Below are positions 48,331 to 56,935 of a stretch of 64,000 bases of DNA, piece by piece. The notes under the pieces are model-generated. The model searched no databases, was not told the origin of the DNA, and worked only from the letters and a program-made list of their open reading frames with translations. The translations under genes and the position numbers were made by a program. This DNA comes from Bifidobacterium boum. GTDB taxonomy: Bacteria > Actinomycetota > Actinomycetes > Actinomycetales > Bifidobacteriaceae. The stretch spans positions 1 to 64,000 of the forward strand of contig NZ_JGYQ01000002.1 in assembly GCF_000741535.1 (NCBI RefSeq), in the 5' to 3' direction. Position 1 is the first letter of the stretch. Every line of letters begins with the position of its first letter.

Positions 48331-49122
48331 TTATTTAAGCAGAGATCGGCACATCGACCGGTACTCGCTGACATAACCGCCGCCGAAGAACACGCAATGT
48401 CCGGCAATCGGGTAGAGCTGCCAGATAGTGATGCGGTCCTCCCATCCGGCTTTCAATGGATGGACTCGCTGGTACCCGTCAATGATTTCGCGCAGATATG
48501 ACATGCCGAACAGGTTGAGCATCGCCAAATCCTCTTCACGATGTCCACCATGGGCGGCGGGGTCGATAAGCACCGCTTCGACGTCCCCGCTATCCCGGGT
48601 CCACATGACATTGCCGCTCCATAGGTCACCGTGGACGCGAGCCGGCTTGTCTTCGGCGGCACGTCCCAGAAGGTCGGGCAGCCGGTCGATGACTTGGTTG
48701 GTCAATGCGAGATCGTCGTCGGTGAGCTCTCCGCGCTGAATGCCCAGCTCGACCATCGGCCTCAGACGGCCATCAGCGAGATACGTGACAGGGTCGGTCC
48801 ATTCGCCGGTATCCATCTTGACCGGATCCTGCAACGGTCCGAAATAGCATGTCCCTGCGTATCCTTCAGGCGCGGACCCGAAATACGGTGCGCCGGCATC
48901 ATGCATATGTGCGAGCGCCGCACCGAAATCATATGCGGCTTTCGGCGTGGGGGAGCAGCCTTCGACGCGTTCGATGTCCAGCCAGTTGTCGCCCCAATCG
49001 TATACGTCGACGACGCGCGGTCCGCCTTGTGCATGTGCTGCACCCAGCCATTGCAATCCGCGGCCTTCACACTCGAAGAATCCGGCGGGTGCGAACATCC
49101 TGCTTTTGCGATACTTCGCCAT
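48331..49122 (-). CDS. Fructosamine kinase family protein
   Basis: This protein-kinase-like fold enzyme of 263 residues shows the catalytic HGDLWSGNVMW loop (His164, Asp166, Asn171) and the metal Asp in LIDPAAHGGHREEDLAML, both typical of fructosamine-3-kinase-like proteins. These phosphorylate ketoamines on glycated proteins or small amines as a deglycation step; activity here is inferred. Family members usually have about 290 residues, so the N-lobe looks slightly short. ATG 49122 follows AGGAGG; the open frame reaches further to 49191 with no site. Confidence 0.87.
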   Translation of the reverse strand: MAKYRKSRMFAPAGFFECEGRGLQWLGAAHAQGGPRVVDVYDWGDNWLDIERVEGCSPTPKAAYDFGAALAHMHDAGAPYFGSAPEGYAGTCYFGPLQDPVKMDTGEWTDPVTYLADGRLRPMVELGIQRGELTDDDLALTNQVIDRLPDLLGRAAEDKPARVHGDLWSGNVMWTRDSGDVEAVLIDPAAHGGHREEDLAMLNLFGMSYLREIIDGYQRVHPLKAGWEDRITIWQLYPIAGHCVFFGGGYVSEYRSMCRSLLK

Positions 49123-49329
49123 ATGGCACCTCCTGTTGAGTCTTCTTCTAGTGTATGTCTTTCTCCTGCGGCATTCCGCTGCGACCGGCATGATTGTGTG
49201 CCGTCCTTGCGTTGAAAACCGGGGGAGTGTGCGGAATATTCCCGTCTACGGATAGAGTAGTCACGTCATCTGCTCAGTGATCATACGGATGAACAACTCA
49301 ATGAACGATTAGTAGTGATAAGAGGGATC

Positions 49330-50250
49330 ATGAATTTCTTCCAAGCGATTATCCTCGGCTTGGTGCAGGCGCTTACCGAATATTTGCCGGTATCGTCAAG
49401 CGCCCATATCCGCATCATCGGCGATCTGATGCTCGGCACCGACCCCGGCGCGGCGTTCACCGCGATTATCCAGCTTGGTACCGAACTGGCAGTGCTGTTG
49501 TATTTCCGCGATGATATCGCTCGTATCTTGTCGCACTGGTTCCGTTGCCTGTTCACTCGTCCGGTTACGGGGGACTGGAAAGAACGGTTCGGCACGCGTG
49601 ACCGTGACGCTGCGATGGGATGGTACATCATCGTCGGTACCATCCCTATCGTGGTCGCCGGTCTGCTGTTCCAGGACGCGATTGAGACTACGCTGAGGAA
49701 TCTGTGGATCACGGTCACCGTGCTTATCGTGTTCGGTGTACTGCTCTGGATTATCGATGCGAGAGCCCCGCAGCGGAAAACCATTCGCGAGATGAACGTC
49801 AAAGAAGCGATTATCTTCGGTCTCGGACAGATGCTTGCGCTCATCCCGGGGGTGTCACGTTCCGGCGGCACCATCACCTTCGGCCGGGCTATGGGCTACA
49901 CTCGTGAAGCCGCTGTGCGCGTGAGCTTCCTGATGGCCATTCCCGCGGTGTTCGGCGCGGGAATCCTCGAGACCGTGAAATCGGTTGGTTCTGCGGCTTC
50001 CGATCCGACGTTCCCCGGCTGGGGCGCGACCATCGCCGCGACGATTGTGAGCTTCCTTGTCGGCTATGTCGTCATCATCGGCTTCCTGAAATTCGTGTCA
50101 ACGTTCTCCTATAGGGCGTTCGCGATTTACCGTATTGTTATTGCCGTTATTGTCGCGATTCTGCTTATCGCCGGTGCATTGCACCCGATGGAGCAGGCCA
50201 CGAAGACGGCGGCCGTCGAGATGGTGAACACCGTAATCACCATGTTCTAG
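49330..50250 (+). CDS. uppP: Undecaprenyl-diphosphatase
   Basis: UppP (BacA) recycles undecaprenyl pyrophosphate for peptidoglycan synthesis and gives low-level bacitracin tolerance. The 306-residue integral membrane protein has about eight spans, the motif EYLPVSSSAHIRI (18-28), and PGVSRSGGTITFGR near 173. Both conserved active-site motifs are intact. ATG 49330 follows AGAGGG; the ORF opens at a GTG 5 codons earlier. It precedes a strong hairpin and stands as a single gene. Confidence 0.95.
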   Translation: MNFFQAIILGLVQALTEYLPVSSSAHIRIIGDLMLGTDPGAAFTAIIQLGTELAVLLYFRDDIARILSHWFRCLFTRPVTGDWKERFGTRDRDAAMGWYIIVGTIPIVVAGLLFQDAIETTLRNLWITVTVLIVFGVLLWIIDARAPQRKTIREMNVKEAIIFGLGQMLALIPGVSRSGGTITFGRAMGYTREAAVRVSFLMAIPAVFGAGILETVKSVGSAASDPTFPGWGATIAATIVSFLVGYVVIIGFLKFVSTFSYRAFAIYRIVIAVIVAILLIAGALHPMEQATKTAAVEMVNTVITMF

Positions 50251-50272
50251 CGCCATCGCTGATCGCATATCG

Positions 50273-50326
50273 AACAGTCAGACGGGCGTCATGCGTGACC
50301 TCACGCATGACGCCCGTCTGACTGTT
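50273..50326 (+). terminator. Hairpin after uppP
   Basis: A perfect 25-bp stem AACAGTCAGACGGGC... (50273-50297 with 50302-50326) has a 4-nt loop, 22 nt after the uppP stop. Confidence 0.85.
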
Positions 50327-50364
50327 ATGGGTTCTGACATGCTCGGGTCGTACTATGAATTGCC

Positions 50365-50886
50365 GTGGTACAGCATGTGATTCACGGTTTTGGTCCGGTC
50401 TGGGATTCATCCTCGACGGTTCTGGTATTGGGCAGTATGCCTAGTCCGGTATCGCGGAAACAAGGCTTTTACTATATGCATCCGAGAAATAGGTTCTGGC
50501 CTGTGATGGCGGCGGTATTTTCGGATGATCCGGGAGCGTCCGTTCGAGAACGTGAGGCTTTCGCTTTGCGTCATCATATGGCGTTGTGGGATGTGCTGGC
50601 TTCATGTGATATCGATGGCGCGAACGACTCCAGTATTCGCAATCCCCATCCGAATGATATCGGTGTGATTCTTCGATCTGCCCCGATACGGGTGGTTGTC
50701 ACCACCGGCACCAAGGCGGGCCAGTTGTATCGGAGCCTGATTGAGCCGGGACTGCGGCGCCAGGGTATCGCCACACCCATGATGACGCTCGCATCAACGA
50801 GTCCGGCGAACGCATCCAAGTCGTTGGAGGATTTGATTGCCATATATCACGATGCTTTCACACAGGCAGGAGTGTTGACGGAATAG
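50365..50886 (+). CDS. DNA-deoxyinosine glycosylase-like protein
   Basis: The 173-residue protein belongs to the uracil-DNA glycosylase superfamily and resembles the hypoxanthine/deoxyinosine glycosylase group (GSMPSPVSRKQGFYYMHPRNRFWPV at 23-47, then LWDVL and the C-terminal ASTSPAN motif where the UDG fold has its catalytic loop). It would excise deaminated or mismatched bases. The start is uncertain: GTG 50365 lacks a Shine-Dalgarno sequence but lies 8 nt after TACTAT, fitting a leaderless transcript; GTG 50377 is possible. Confidence 0.8.
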   Translation: MVQHVIHGFGPVWDSSSTVLVLGSMPSPVSRKQGFYYMHPRNRFWPVMAAVFSDDPGASVREREAFALRHHMALWDVLASCDIDGANDSSIRNPHPNDIGVILRSAPIRVVVTTGTKAGQLYRSLIEPGLRRQGIATPMMTLASTSPANASKSLEDLIAIYHDAFTQAGVLTE

Positions 50887-50920
50887 CACTGATGAGAGAA
50901 TCTGTGAGGAGGGGAATATG

Positions 50921-50944
50921 AAAAATCCCGGAAGAATCCGGGAT
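50921..50944 (-). terminator. Terminator of the minus-strand tRNA-Gly
   Basis: On the minus strand ATCCCGGA, TTCT-type loop, TCCGGGAT and a T5 run form a compact terminator just beyond the tRNA 3' end. Confidence 0.85.
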
Positions 50945-50948
50945 CTGG

Positions 50949-51021
50949 AGCGGACAACGGGACTCGAACCCGCGGTCTCGACCTTGGCAAGGTCGCGCTT
51001 TACCAACTAAGCTATGTCCGC
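50949..51021 (-). tRNA. tRNA-Gly (GCC)
   Basis: Cloverleaf: acceptor GCGGACA/TGTCCGC, anticodon loop TTGCCAA (GCC), T-arm GGGTTCGAGTCCC, discriminator T. The 3' CCA is not encoded. It is identical to the copy at 52177-52249 in the other orientation. Confidence 0.95.
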
Positions 51022-51136
51022 GACTGCTCGACAAGCGCACTGCGCTTGGAACACAGGACACTATAATGGTCCAAGCCAAAGCATGCAAACTGTACGGCGA
51101 GTCGTCAAGCCGCACAAGGGATTGGCTGATGTATGG

Positions 51137-51967
51137 CTAAGGTTCCATCCGTTTGAGGAAGGCTTCGGCTTCTTTGACAAGCTGTTCGGCTTGTGGGGCT
51201 CCTGGCGATGCAACGGTCCGTGCGTGCTGGGCGAGATCATACTCATGCTCAAGGCGTGTGACGTACGAGGAGAGGCTATCGTCGCAAGCGGCGATTGTGG
51301 CCGCCTTGGTTTTCCAGGCTTCTGCCTTGCTTTGCAGGTCTTTGGTATCGAGCGGCGTGTTGAGCAAGGTGGACAATCCGTGCATCAGTTGGAGTGTGCC
51401 TTGGGCGCAGATGTCAGTATCCATGTATTCCGGTATGGAAACCCACATTGAAGTGGTGGCTGCGCCGGTCTTGCATGCCATCTGGTCCAATACTGTGGTG
51501 ATGCCGATAGGACCGTTGTATTCCCGATCGAGCTCGCATGTGCAAGTGGCGCTGGATATGTCGATGGGGAGCGGCCGGGTATGCGGACAAGATGCGTACA
51601 TGGCGCCCAAGGTGATGATATGGGTGATGTCGAACGCTTGTGCGGTGCGGAGCACTTCCGCGCAGTAGTCCTTCCAATGGTAGTTCGGTTCGGGGGCAAT
51701 CTGCGCCAGAACCTGCACGGTGGGGGAGAGCTGGATTTCATAGAATGAGGTGTGCGGCCAGATGATACGCGTATGCCCGGTGATATGGCACAGCATCGGA
51801 CGGGTGCTTTGATAGTCGTAATACCCGTCCGAATTGATTTCGTAAACCAATCTGGATTCGTAATGGCTGATGAGGTAGTGGATGACCTCGCTTGCGGCTT
51901 GGCTGGCATCGTTCCAGCCTTCGAAGGCTGAAATCATGAACTTCTCTTGCATCGGTCCTGCAGTCAT
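51137..51967 (-). CDS. PAC2 family protein
   Basis: This 276-residue protein belongs to the proteasome assembly chaperone 2 (PAC2)-like family, with FEGWNDASQAASEVIHYL near the N-terminus and the family's central beta-sheet stretch (ITLGAMYASCPHTRPLPI...). The C-terminal third is helical and charged. Actinobacteria carry several PAC2 homologues without a settled function. ATG 51967 lacks a strong Shine-Dalgarno sequence; TACATT stands 7 nt before it on the minus strand, consistent with leaderless initiation. ATG 51952 is an alternative. The gene lies between two identical tRNA-Gly genes in inverted orientation. Confidence 0.8.
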   Translation of the reverse strand: MTAGPMQEKFMISAFEGWNDASQAASEVIHYLISHYESRLVYEINSDGYYDYQSTRPMLCHITGHTRIIWPHTSFYEIQLSPTVQVLAQIAPEPNYHWKDYCAEVLRTAQAFDITHIITLGAMYASCPHTRPLPIDISSATCTCELDREYNGPIGITTVLDQMACKTGAATTSMWVSIPEYMDTDICAQGTLQLMHGLSTLLNTPLDTKDLQSKAEAWKTKAATIAACDDSLSSYVTRLEHEYDLAQHARTVASPGAPQAEQLVKEAEAFLKRMEP

Positions 51968-52108
51968 AGCTTCTAATGTAACCGGTCGCCCCGTTCGGCA
52001 CGTGTGCTTATGCCACTGGTGAATCCCCTCAGCCCTTGGAAATACTAGGTTTTATACAGGTCATATCGCCACGGGACGAAAAACGACACGCCGATGGTTC
52101 CATTCGAT

Positions 52109-52137
52109 TTGGCAGATTGCCCGAGTGCGGTTATAGT
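52109..52137 (+). promoter_or_regulatory. Promoter of the tRNA operon
   Basis: TTGGCA (52109-52114), a 17-nt spacer and TATAGT (52132-52137) precede the first tRNA by 39 nt. This is the best-formed promoter in the window. Confidence 0.75.
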
Positions 52138-52176
52138 AATTACTCGTTGCTTCAAACACAGCAATGTGGTTGAAAC

Positions 52177-52249
52177 GCGGACATAGCTTAGTTGGTAAAG
52201 CGCGACCTTGCCAAGGTCGAGACCGCGGGTTCGAGTCCCGTTGTCCGCT
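52177..52249 (+). tRNA. tRNA-Gly (GCC)
   Basis: Acceptor GCGGACA pairs with TGTCCGC; the anticodon loop is TTGCCAA (GCC); the T-arm is GGGTTCGAGTCCC; discriminator T. No encoded CCA. It is the first of four tRNAs in one transcript. Confidence 0.96.
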
Positions 52250-52277
52250 CTAAGGTCCGATGAGTTGACGACCTTAC

Positions 52278-52348
52278 GGTGGGTTAGCCAAGCGGTTAGG
52301 CAGCGGCCTGCAAAGCCGTATAGACGAGTTCGACTCTCGTACCCACCT
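52278..52348 (+). tRNA. tRNA-Cys (GCA)
   Basis: Acceptor GGTGGGT pairs with ACCCACC; anticodon loop CTGCAAA (GCA) in the stem CGGC/GCCG; discriminator T, the expected identity base for tRNA-Cys. 71 nt, no encoded CCA. Confidence 0.96.
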
Positions 52349-52390
52349 CTGGTGAGGAAGGTGCAAACTTTCCAAACCAAGACACAACCT

Positions 52391-52462
52391 GGGCGGTTGG
52401 CGCAGAGGTAGCGCACTTCCCTGACACGGAAGGGGTCACAAGTTCGAATCTTGTATCGCCCA
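52391..52462 (+). tRNA. tRNA-Val (GAC)
   Basis: Acceptor GGGCGGT pairs with ATCGCCC (one G-U); anticodon loop CTGACAC (GAC); T-arm AGTTCGAATCT; discriminator A. 72 nt. Confidence 0.95.
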
Positions 52463-52494
52463 CGAGTCCGGAGGAATCCGGCATTCCACCAATC

Positions 52495-52567
52495 GGGTGA
52501 TTGGCGCAGCGGCTAGCGCACTTCCTTCACACGGAAGGGGTCGCAGGTTCGATTCCTGCATCACCCA
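52495..52567 (+). tRNA. tRNA-Val (CAC)
   Basis: Acceptor GGGTGAT pairs with ATCACCC; anticodon loop TTCACAC (CAC, reads GUG); T-arm GGTTCGATTCC; discriminator A. Close in sequence to the Val-GAC gene just upstream, suggesting an old tandem duplication. Confidence 0.95.
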
Positions 52568-52577
52568 CAATGATTGA

Positions 52578-52604
52578 ACGTCACGCACAGCGTGGCGTTT
52601 TTTT
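52578..52604 (+). terminator. Terminator of the tRNA operon
   Basis: ACGTCACGC pairs with GCGTGGCGT (one wobble) around a 3-nt loop and runs into seven T residues. Confidence 0.9.
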
Positions 52605-53011
52605 GTATTATTGAGCAATCCGCTGCGGTTACGGTGATTTCCTCGGCTATCGACGACGCACGCGTTCAATGGCGGTAAGTCTCTCGCATGCGCAACCTTC
52701 TGCCGACGCTGAGACATGCCGCAGCGTCAGCAGAAGCGGATGCTGACGGCGGCATCCCGGACAATCGGTTTGTCGGTACTCTGTCGTTTCCTCGGCACCA
52801 CGGTCGTATTTCGGAGCGGGTGATTATTCCGTGCGGACAATGCCTGGACGATACATCGCACACTGTACGTAAGCACACCTCGCTGCGGACACCTGACACG
52901 CGCGGGCGGGGATCGGTTGCAATGTCGTGTCCCGCATTTACCGTAAACGAGGTAACACACAGTCCAGGCCTGCACCTTAGTACCGCGGGCCCCGATAGCA
53001 AAGGACACCTC
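52605..53011. other. Long leader/intergenic region upstream of thrS
   Basis: These 407 nt separate the tRNA terminator from thrS. A 7-bp hairpin GACGCTG/CAGCGTC (52704-52727) is visible. The frame of thrS is open back to 52688 but without a ribosome-binding site or family similarity. TTGCAA (52917) and TACCGT (52939) form a possible promoter with a 16-nt spacer. TAGTACCGCGG near 52978-52989 recalls part of a T-box but lacks the required TGGN. Confidence 0.4.
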
Positions 53012-55045
53012 ATGGCAGAACAAACCATCTCCATAACAGTCAACGGCGAAGTGAAGGAGGTGGATGCAAGCCAGACCGGCGTCGACCTGTTCAGCGACAA
53101 CAAGGACATCATCGCAGTACGTCTCAATGGCCAACCGCGTGACCTCTACACTCCGCTTCACGACGGTGACACAGTGGAACCGATCGCGCTTGATTCCGAA
53201 GACGGTCTCGCAATCATGCGTCATTCCGCAACCCACGTCATGGCTCAGGCCGTGCAGGAGATCCGCCCGGACGCCAAGCTCGGCATCGGTCCTGTCATCA
53301 AGGATGGCTTCTACTATGATTTCGACGTCAAGGATCCGTTCACTCCGGAGGATCTCAAGGAAATCGAGAAGCGCATGCAGCGCATCATCAAGTCCTCGCA
53401 GGCTTTCCGCCGGCGCGTGGTCACTGAAGATGAAGCGCGTGCCGAAGAAGTCGGACAGCCGTACAAGCTTGAGTTGATTGGCGCTAAGGAAGCCGAAATC
53501 GATGAAGCTGCCGCCACGGAGGTTTCCGGTAAAGGCGAGCTGACCATGTATGACAACGTCGATCGCGACGGCAACGTGGTTTGGAAGGACTTGTGCCGCG
53601 GCCCACACCTGCCGAATACGCGTTACATCAAGGCGTTTAAGCTGGAACGTACCGCTGCCGCATACTGGCGTGGCGACGAGAAGAACCCGATGCTTCAGCG
53701 CATCTACGGTACCGCTTGGGCAAGCAAGGACGATCTCAAAGCCTACATGTCCCGTATGGAGGAGGCCGCCAAACGCGACCACCGCAAGCTCGGACAGGAA
53801 ATGGATCTGTTCTCCTTCCCGGAGGAGATCGGCCCCGGTCTCGCGGTATTCCACCCCAAGGGCGCCGCGGTCATCAACGCGATGGAGGACTACTCCCGCG
53901 AAATGCATCGCAAAGCCCATTACAGCTTCGTACAGACCCCACATATCACCAAGGGCGGCCTGTATGAGACTTCCGGGCATCTGCATTGGTACAAGGACAA
54001 TATGTATCCGCCGATGCGCGTTGATGAGGAACGTGATGCCGACGGTAACGTCACCAAGCAGGGCTTCGACTACTACCTCAAGCCGATGAACTGCCCGATG
54101 CACAATCTGATCTTCAAGTCCCGTCAGCGTTCTTATCGTGAGCTGCCGTTGCGGCTGTTCGAATTCGGTACGGTGTACCGCTATGAGAAGTCCGGTGTCG
54201 TCCACGGACTGACTCGTGTGCGCGGCCTGACTCAGGATGATTCGCATATCTACTGCACACGCGAGCAGATGAAGCCCGAGCTCCGCCGTCTGCTCACCTT
54301 CGTGCTCAAGGTGCTCAAGGACTTCGGCTTGAACGACTTCTATCTGGAGTTGTCGACCAAGGATCCTCACAAGTTCGTCGGCTCTGACGAGATCTGGGAG
54401 GAGGCGACCAACACGCTCGCCGAGGTCGCTAAGGAGTCCGGTCTTGAACTCGTCGACGACCCGGCCGGTGCCGCGTTCTACGGGCCGAAGATCTCAGTCC
54501 AGGCACGCGACGCCATCGGGCGCACCTGGCAGGTGTCCACTATCCAGCTGGACTTCAATCTGCCTGAGCGTTTCGGCCTTGAATACATCGCTGCGGATGG
54601 CACACATCAGCGTCCGGTGATGATTCACCGTGCACTGTTCGGCTCCATCGAGCGTTTCTTCGCGATTCTGCTTGAGCACTATGCCGGTGCTTTCCCGGTG
54701 TGGCTTGCGCCGGTCCAGGTCACGGGCATTCCGGTCGCCGACGAGTTCGCCCCGCATCTGCAGTCCTTCATCGATGATCTTGAAGAGAATCTCGTACGCT
54801 GCGAGATGGACAACTCCGATGACCGCTTCGGCAAGAAGATCCGCAACGCTTCGAAGTCCAAGGTGCCGTTCACGCTGATTGCCGGTGAAGAGGATGTCAG
54901 CAAGAACGCGGTGAGCTTCAGGTTCCGCGATGGCAGCCAGCTCAATGGTGTTCCCGTGGATCAGGCCAAGGCGTGGATTCTCGAGGTCATCAAGAAGCGC
55001 GTTCAGGTGAACACTGCTGAGGATTTCGCCGAGGCGACGAAGTAA
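53012..55045 (+). CDS. thrS: Threonyl-tRNA synthetase
   Basis: ThrRS charges tRNA-Thr. The 677-residue protein has an N-terminal TGS domain (about 1-62), an editing/SAD domain with [11 protein letters not shown] (His71, His75), then class II motif 1 and a core containing the zinc Cys in [10 protein letters not shown] (about 360), motif 2 FRYE-like [23 protein letters not shown], and motif 3 [14 protein letters not shown], with the anticodon domain at the end. ATG 53012 has AAAGGA 6 nt upstream. Upstream in-frame extension is not supported. Confidence 0.97.
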   Translation: MAEQTISITVNGEVKEVDASQTGVDLFSDNKDIIAVRLNGQPRDLYTPLHDGDTVEPIALDSEDGLAIMRHSATHVMAQAVQEIRPDAKLGIGPVIKDGFYYDFDVKDPFTPEDLKEIEKRMQRIIKSSQAFRRRVVTEDEARAEEVGQPYKLELIGAKEAEIDEAAATEVSGKGELTMYDNVDRDGNVVWKDLCRGPHLPNTRYIKAFKLERTAAAYWRGDEKNPMLQRIYGTAWASKDDLKAYMSRMEEAAKRDHRKLGQEMDLFSFPEEIGPGLAVFHPKGAAVINAMEDYSREMHRKAHYSFVQTPHITKGGLYETSGHLHWYKDNMYPPMRVDEERDADGNVTKQGFDYYLKPMNCPMHNLIFKSRQRSYRELPLRLFEFGTVYRYEKSGVVHGLTRVRGLTQDDSHIYCTREQMKPELRRLLTFVLKVLKDFGLNDFYLELSTKDPHKFVGSDEIWEEATNTLAEVAKESGLELVDDPAGAAFYGPKISVQARDAIGRTWQVSTIQLDFNLPERFGLEYIAADGTHQRPVMIHRALFGSIERFFAILLEHYAGAFPVWLAPVQVTGIPVADEFAPHLQSFIDDLEENLVRCEMDNSDDRFGKKIRNASKSKVPFTLIAGEEDVSKNAVSFRFRDGSQLNGVPVDQAKAWILEVIKKRVQVNTAEDFAEATK

Positions 55046-55143
55046 ACCCGACGGATTCACACTGATGTCGGTTCGGGCGGTGTCGGAGTTGTTCCGGCGC
55101 CGCCCGAATGCTTGCAGTCATGTGAAGAAAGGTATTGTAAACA

Positions 55144-55833
55144 ATGCTGGAACATTGCCGCGGTCTGTGGAAAAAACTGATTGAGCCCATCGCCAAGGCA
55201 TGCGTATCGATGCATCTGAGCGCGAACGCTATCACGGTTACGGGGTCGATTCTCGCGATTGGGCTGTCGATTCTCATCGGGGTGACCGGTAACATCATCC
55301 CCCTGGTGTTCCTTCTCGCGCTGGTGGTCATGTTCGACTCTTTGGATGGCTCAGTTGCCATGCTGACCAATGGTGGCACGAAATTCGGAGCGTTTCTTGA
55401 CTCGACGCTTGACCGTATCGCCGATTGGGCGGTGCTGATCGGGTGCATCCTGATTTTCTATCTTCATCACGGTTGGTGGACCAAAAACGCTTTGCGTGGC
55501 GATATGGTTTCCGAAGTCGGCATCGCCTGCGCGCTGGTGGGCATCATGACATCCTTTGTCACTTCTTATGCGCGAGCGCGTGCCGAATCGGTCGGATATG
55601 AAGCGAAGAACGGCATCGCTACACGTGCCGATCGGCTGTGCATCATCCTTGTTGGTATGTTGATTACCGGATTGACGCATCAGGGGGTGTGGCTGGCCGT
55701 CGCGATGGTACTGCTTGCGGTACTCGGACTGATTACTGTATTCCAGCGGATCTTTGAAGTCCGCAGACAAATGAGGGGTAATACGGTGCCTGTTGGGGAC
55801 GCGAATGCTCCAGAACATGATACCGTGAGATAG
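55144..55833 (+). CDS. CDP-alcohol phosphatidyltransferase family protein (PI-phosphate synthase-like)
   Basis: This 229-residue membrane protein has about six spans and the CDP-alcohol motif DSLDGSVAMLTNGGTKFG then AFLDSTLDRIAD. The four catalytic Asp and the Gly residues are present, but the Arg of the usual DG-x2-AR is Met. Context (a PatA-like acyltransferase and a PimA-like mannosyltransferase directly downstream) points to phosphatidylinositol phosphate synthase, which makes the lipid anchor for mannosides. ATG 55144 follows GAAAGG with a longish spacer. thrS is 98 nt upstream. Confidence 0.8.
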   Translation: MLEHCRGLWKKLIEPIAKACVSMHLSANAITVTGSILAIGLSILIGVTGNIIPLVFLLALVVMFDSLDGSVAMLTNGGTKFGAFLDSTLDRIADWAVLIGCILIFYLHHGWWTKNALRGDMVSEVGIACALVGIMTSFVTSYARARAESVGYEAKNGIATRADRLCIILVGMLITGLTHQGVWLAVAMVLLAVLGLITVFQRIFEVRRQMRGNTVPVGDANAPEHDTVR

Positions 55834-55840
55834 GACAGTC

Positions 55841-56860
55841 TTGTTCGACCGGATTCTTGTCTTCATCGCCCGGCATGCCGGGGCTGTTCCCGAACGATTG
55901 GTCCGCGGCATGTTCCTTGTCGCCGCGGATGTGGCATGGCTGTTCCGGGTTGGTGGTGTCCGCCAGCTTGAACGGAATCTCCGGCGTGTTCTTCGTGCGA
56001 GGCAGCGTCGCGTGGCGGGAACGTCGCCATCCGCCGCGTGGCTTCATCTCCATGTGCGTATGATGTCGCATCGAGGTATGCGCTCGTACTTCACGTATTT
56101 TTCCGAAGCCATGACTGTAGGCGGGCGAAGTGATGAATGTCTTCTGGCGCGTGTTCGCGGGGAAGGCCCGGGACTCGAACAGCTTATCGAACAGACTCGG
56201 AAGCAAGCCGGTTCGGCCCCGCTTGCCCTTGGGCATCAAGGCAACTGGGATTATGCCGGGTATTGGGCCCACCATGCTGTCGCTCCGGTCACTACCGTGG
56301 CGGAGCGGTTGAGTAACGAGCATCTTCTGAAGACGTTCATCGATATCCGGCAATCCTTGGGAATCAACATTCTGCTTACCGGGCGCCATGGTCTCATCGG
56401 TCAATTGGAGCAGGAGCTCGGCAAACCACATGTGCTGGTTCCGTTGCTCGCCGATCGTGATTTGAGCAGGCATGGCGAGTTCGTCCATGCCTTCGATTCG
56501 ATGATTCGTGTGGCACGAGGCCCCGCGACATTGGCATTGGACACGGGATTGCCCTTGTATGTGGTCAATATGTATCGTGAACGGCTCGATCGGAACCGTC
56601 GCAAGCTCGCCCATACGCCGTACGGGTATGTATGCTGGATCAGTGAGCCGATTGATGTCGCCGCATACCGCGGATTGCCGCGGGAGGAAGCCATACGAGC
56701 CATCAGTCAAGCTTGGGTCGATGTGTGGTCCGAAGGTATTGAGCGGCATCCTCAGGATTGGCATATGCTTCAGCCGATTTTCCTTGAAGATCTTGATTTT
56801 TCGCGGCTCAGCGACATTCCCGATGATGTCCGCCGGCTGATCGAAGCGCGCGCACGGTGA
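55841..56860 (+). CDS. Phosphatidylinositol mannoside acyltransferase (PatA-like)
   Basis: This is a lysophospholipid-acyltransferase-like protein of 339 residues. The HTB/LABLAT-type motif LGHQGNWDYAG near 130-140 supplies the His-x4-Asp pair, and VPLLADRDLSRHG is the conserved follow-on motif. It probably acylates the mannose of phosphatidylinositol mannosides. TTG 55841 is the likely start (AGGA upstream), 7 nt after the preceding stop. It lies between the phosphatidyltransferase and the PimA-like gene in one run. Confidence 0.85.
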   Translation: MFDRILVFIARHAGAVPERLVRGMFLVAADVAWLFRVGGVRQLERNLRRVLRARQRRVAGTSPSAAWLHLHVRMMSHRGMRSYFTYFSEAMTVGGRSDECLLARVRGEGPGLEQLIEQTRKQAGSAPLALGHQGNWDYAGYWAHHAVAPVTTVAERLSNEHLLKTFIDIRQSLGINILLTGRHGLIGQLEQELGKPHVLVPLLADRDLSRHGEFVHAFDSMIRVARGPATLALDTGLPLYVVNMYRERLDRNRRKLAHTPYGYVCWISEPIDVAAYRGLPREEAIRAISQAWVDVWSEGIERHPQDWHMLQPIFLEDLDFSRLSDIPDDVRRLIEARAR

Positions 56861-56935
56861 CGAATATCGTCTGTGGCGCACGGTTTGTACGTGTACGCTA
56901 AGGCATATCGATTGATCACGAAGAGAAAGGACATG

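Noticed and set aside
52975-52995. T-box-like TACCGCGGGC segment before thrS
   Set aside because: The T-box core needs TGGNACCGCG to pair with the tRNA acceptor end. Here the bases before ACCGCG are TTAGT, so the UGG pairing element is missing, and no specifier stem-loop was recognised.
52688-53011. N-terminal extension of ThrRS
   Set aside because: The 108 extra residues have no family counterpart; the TGS domain starts right after ATG 53012, which has a good Shine-Dalgarno site.
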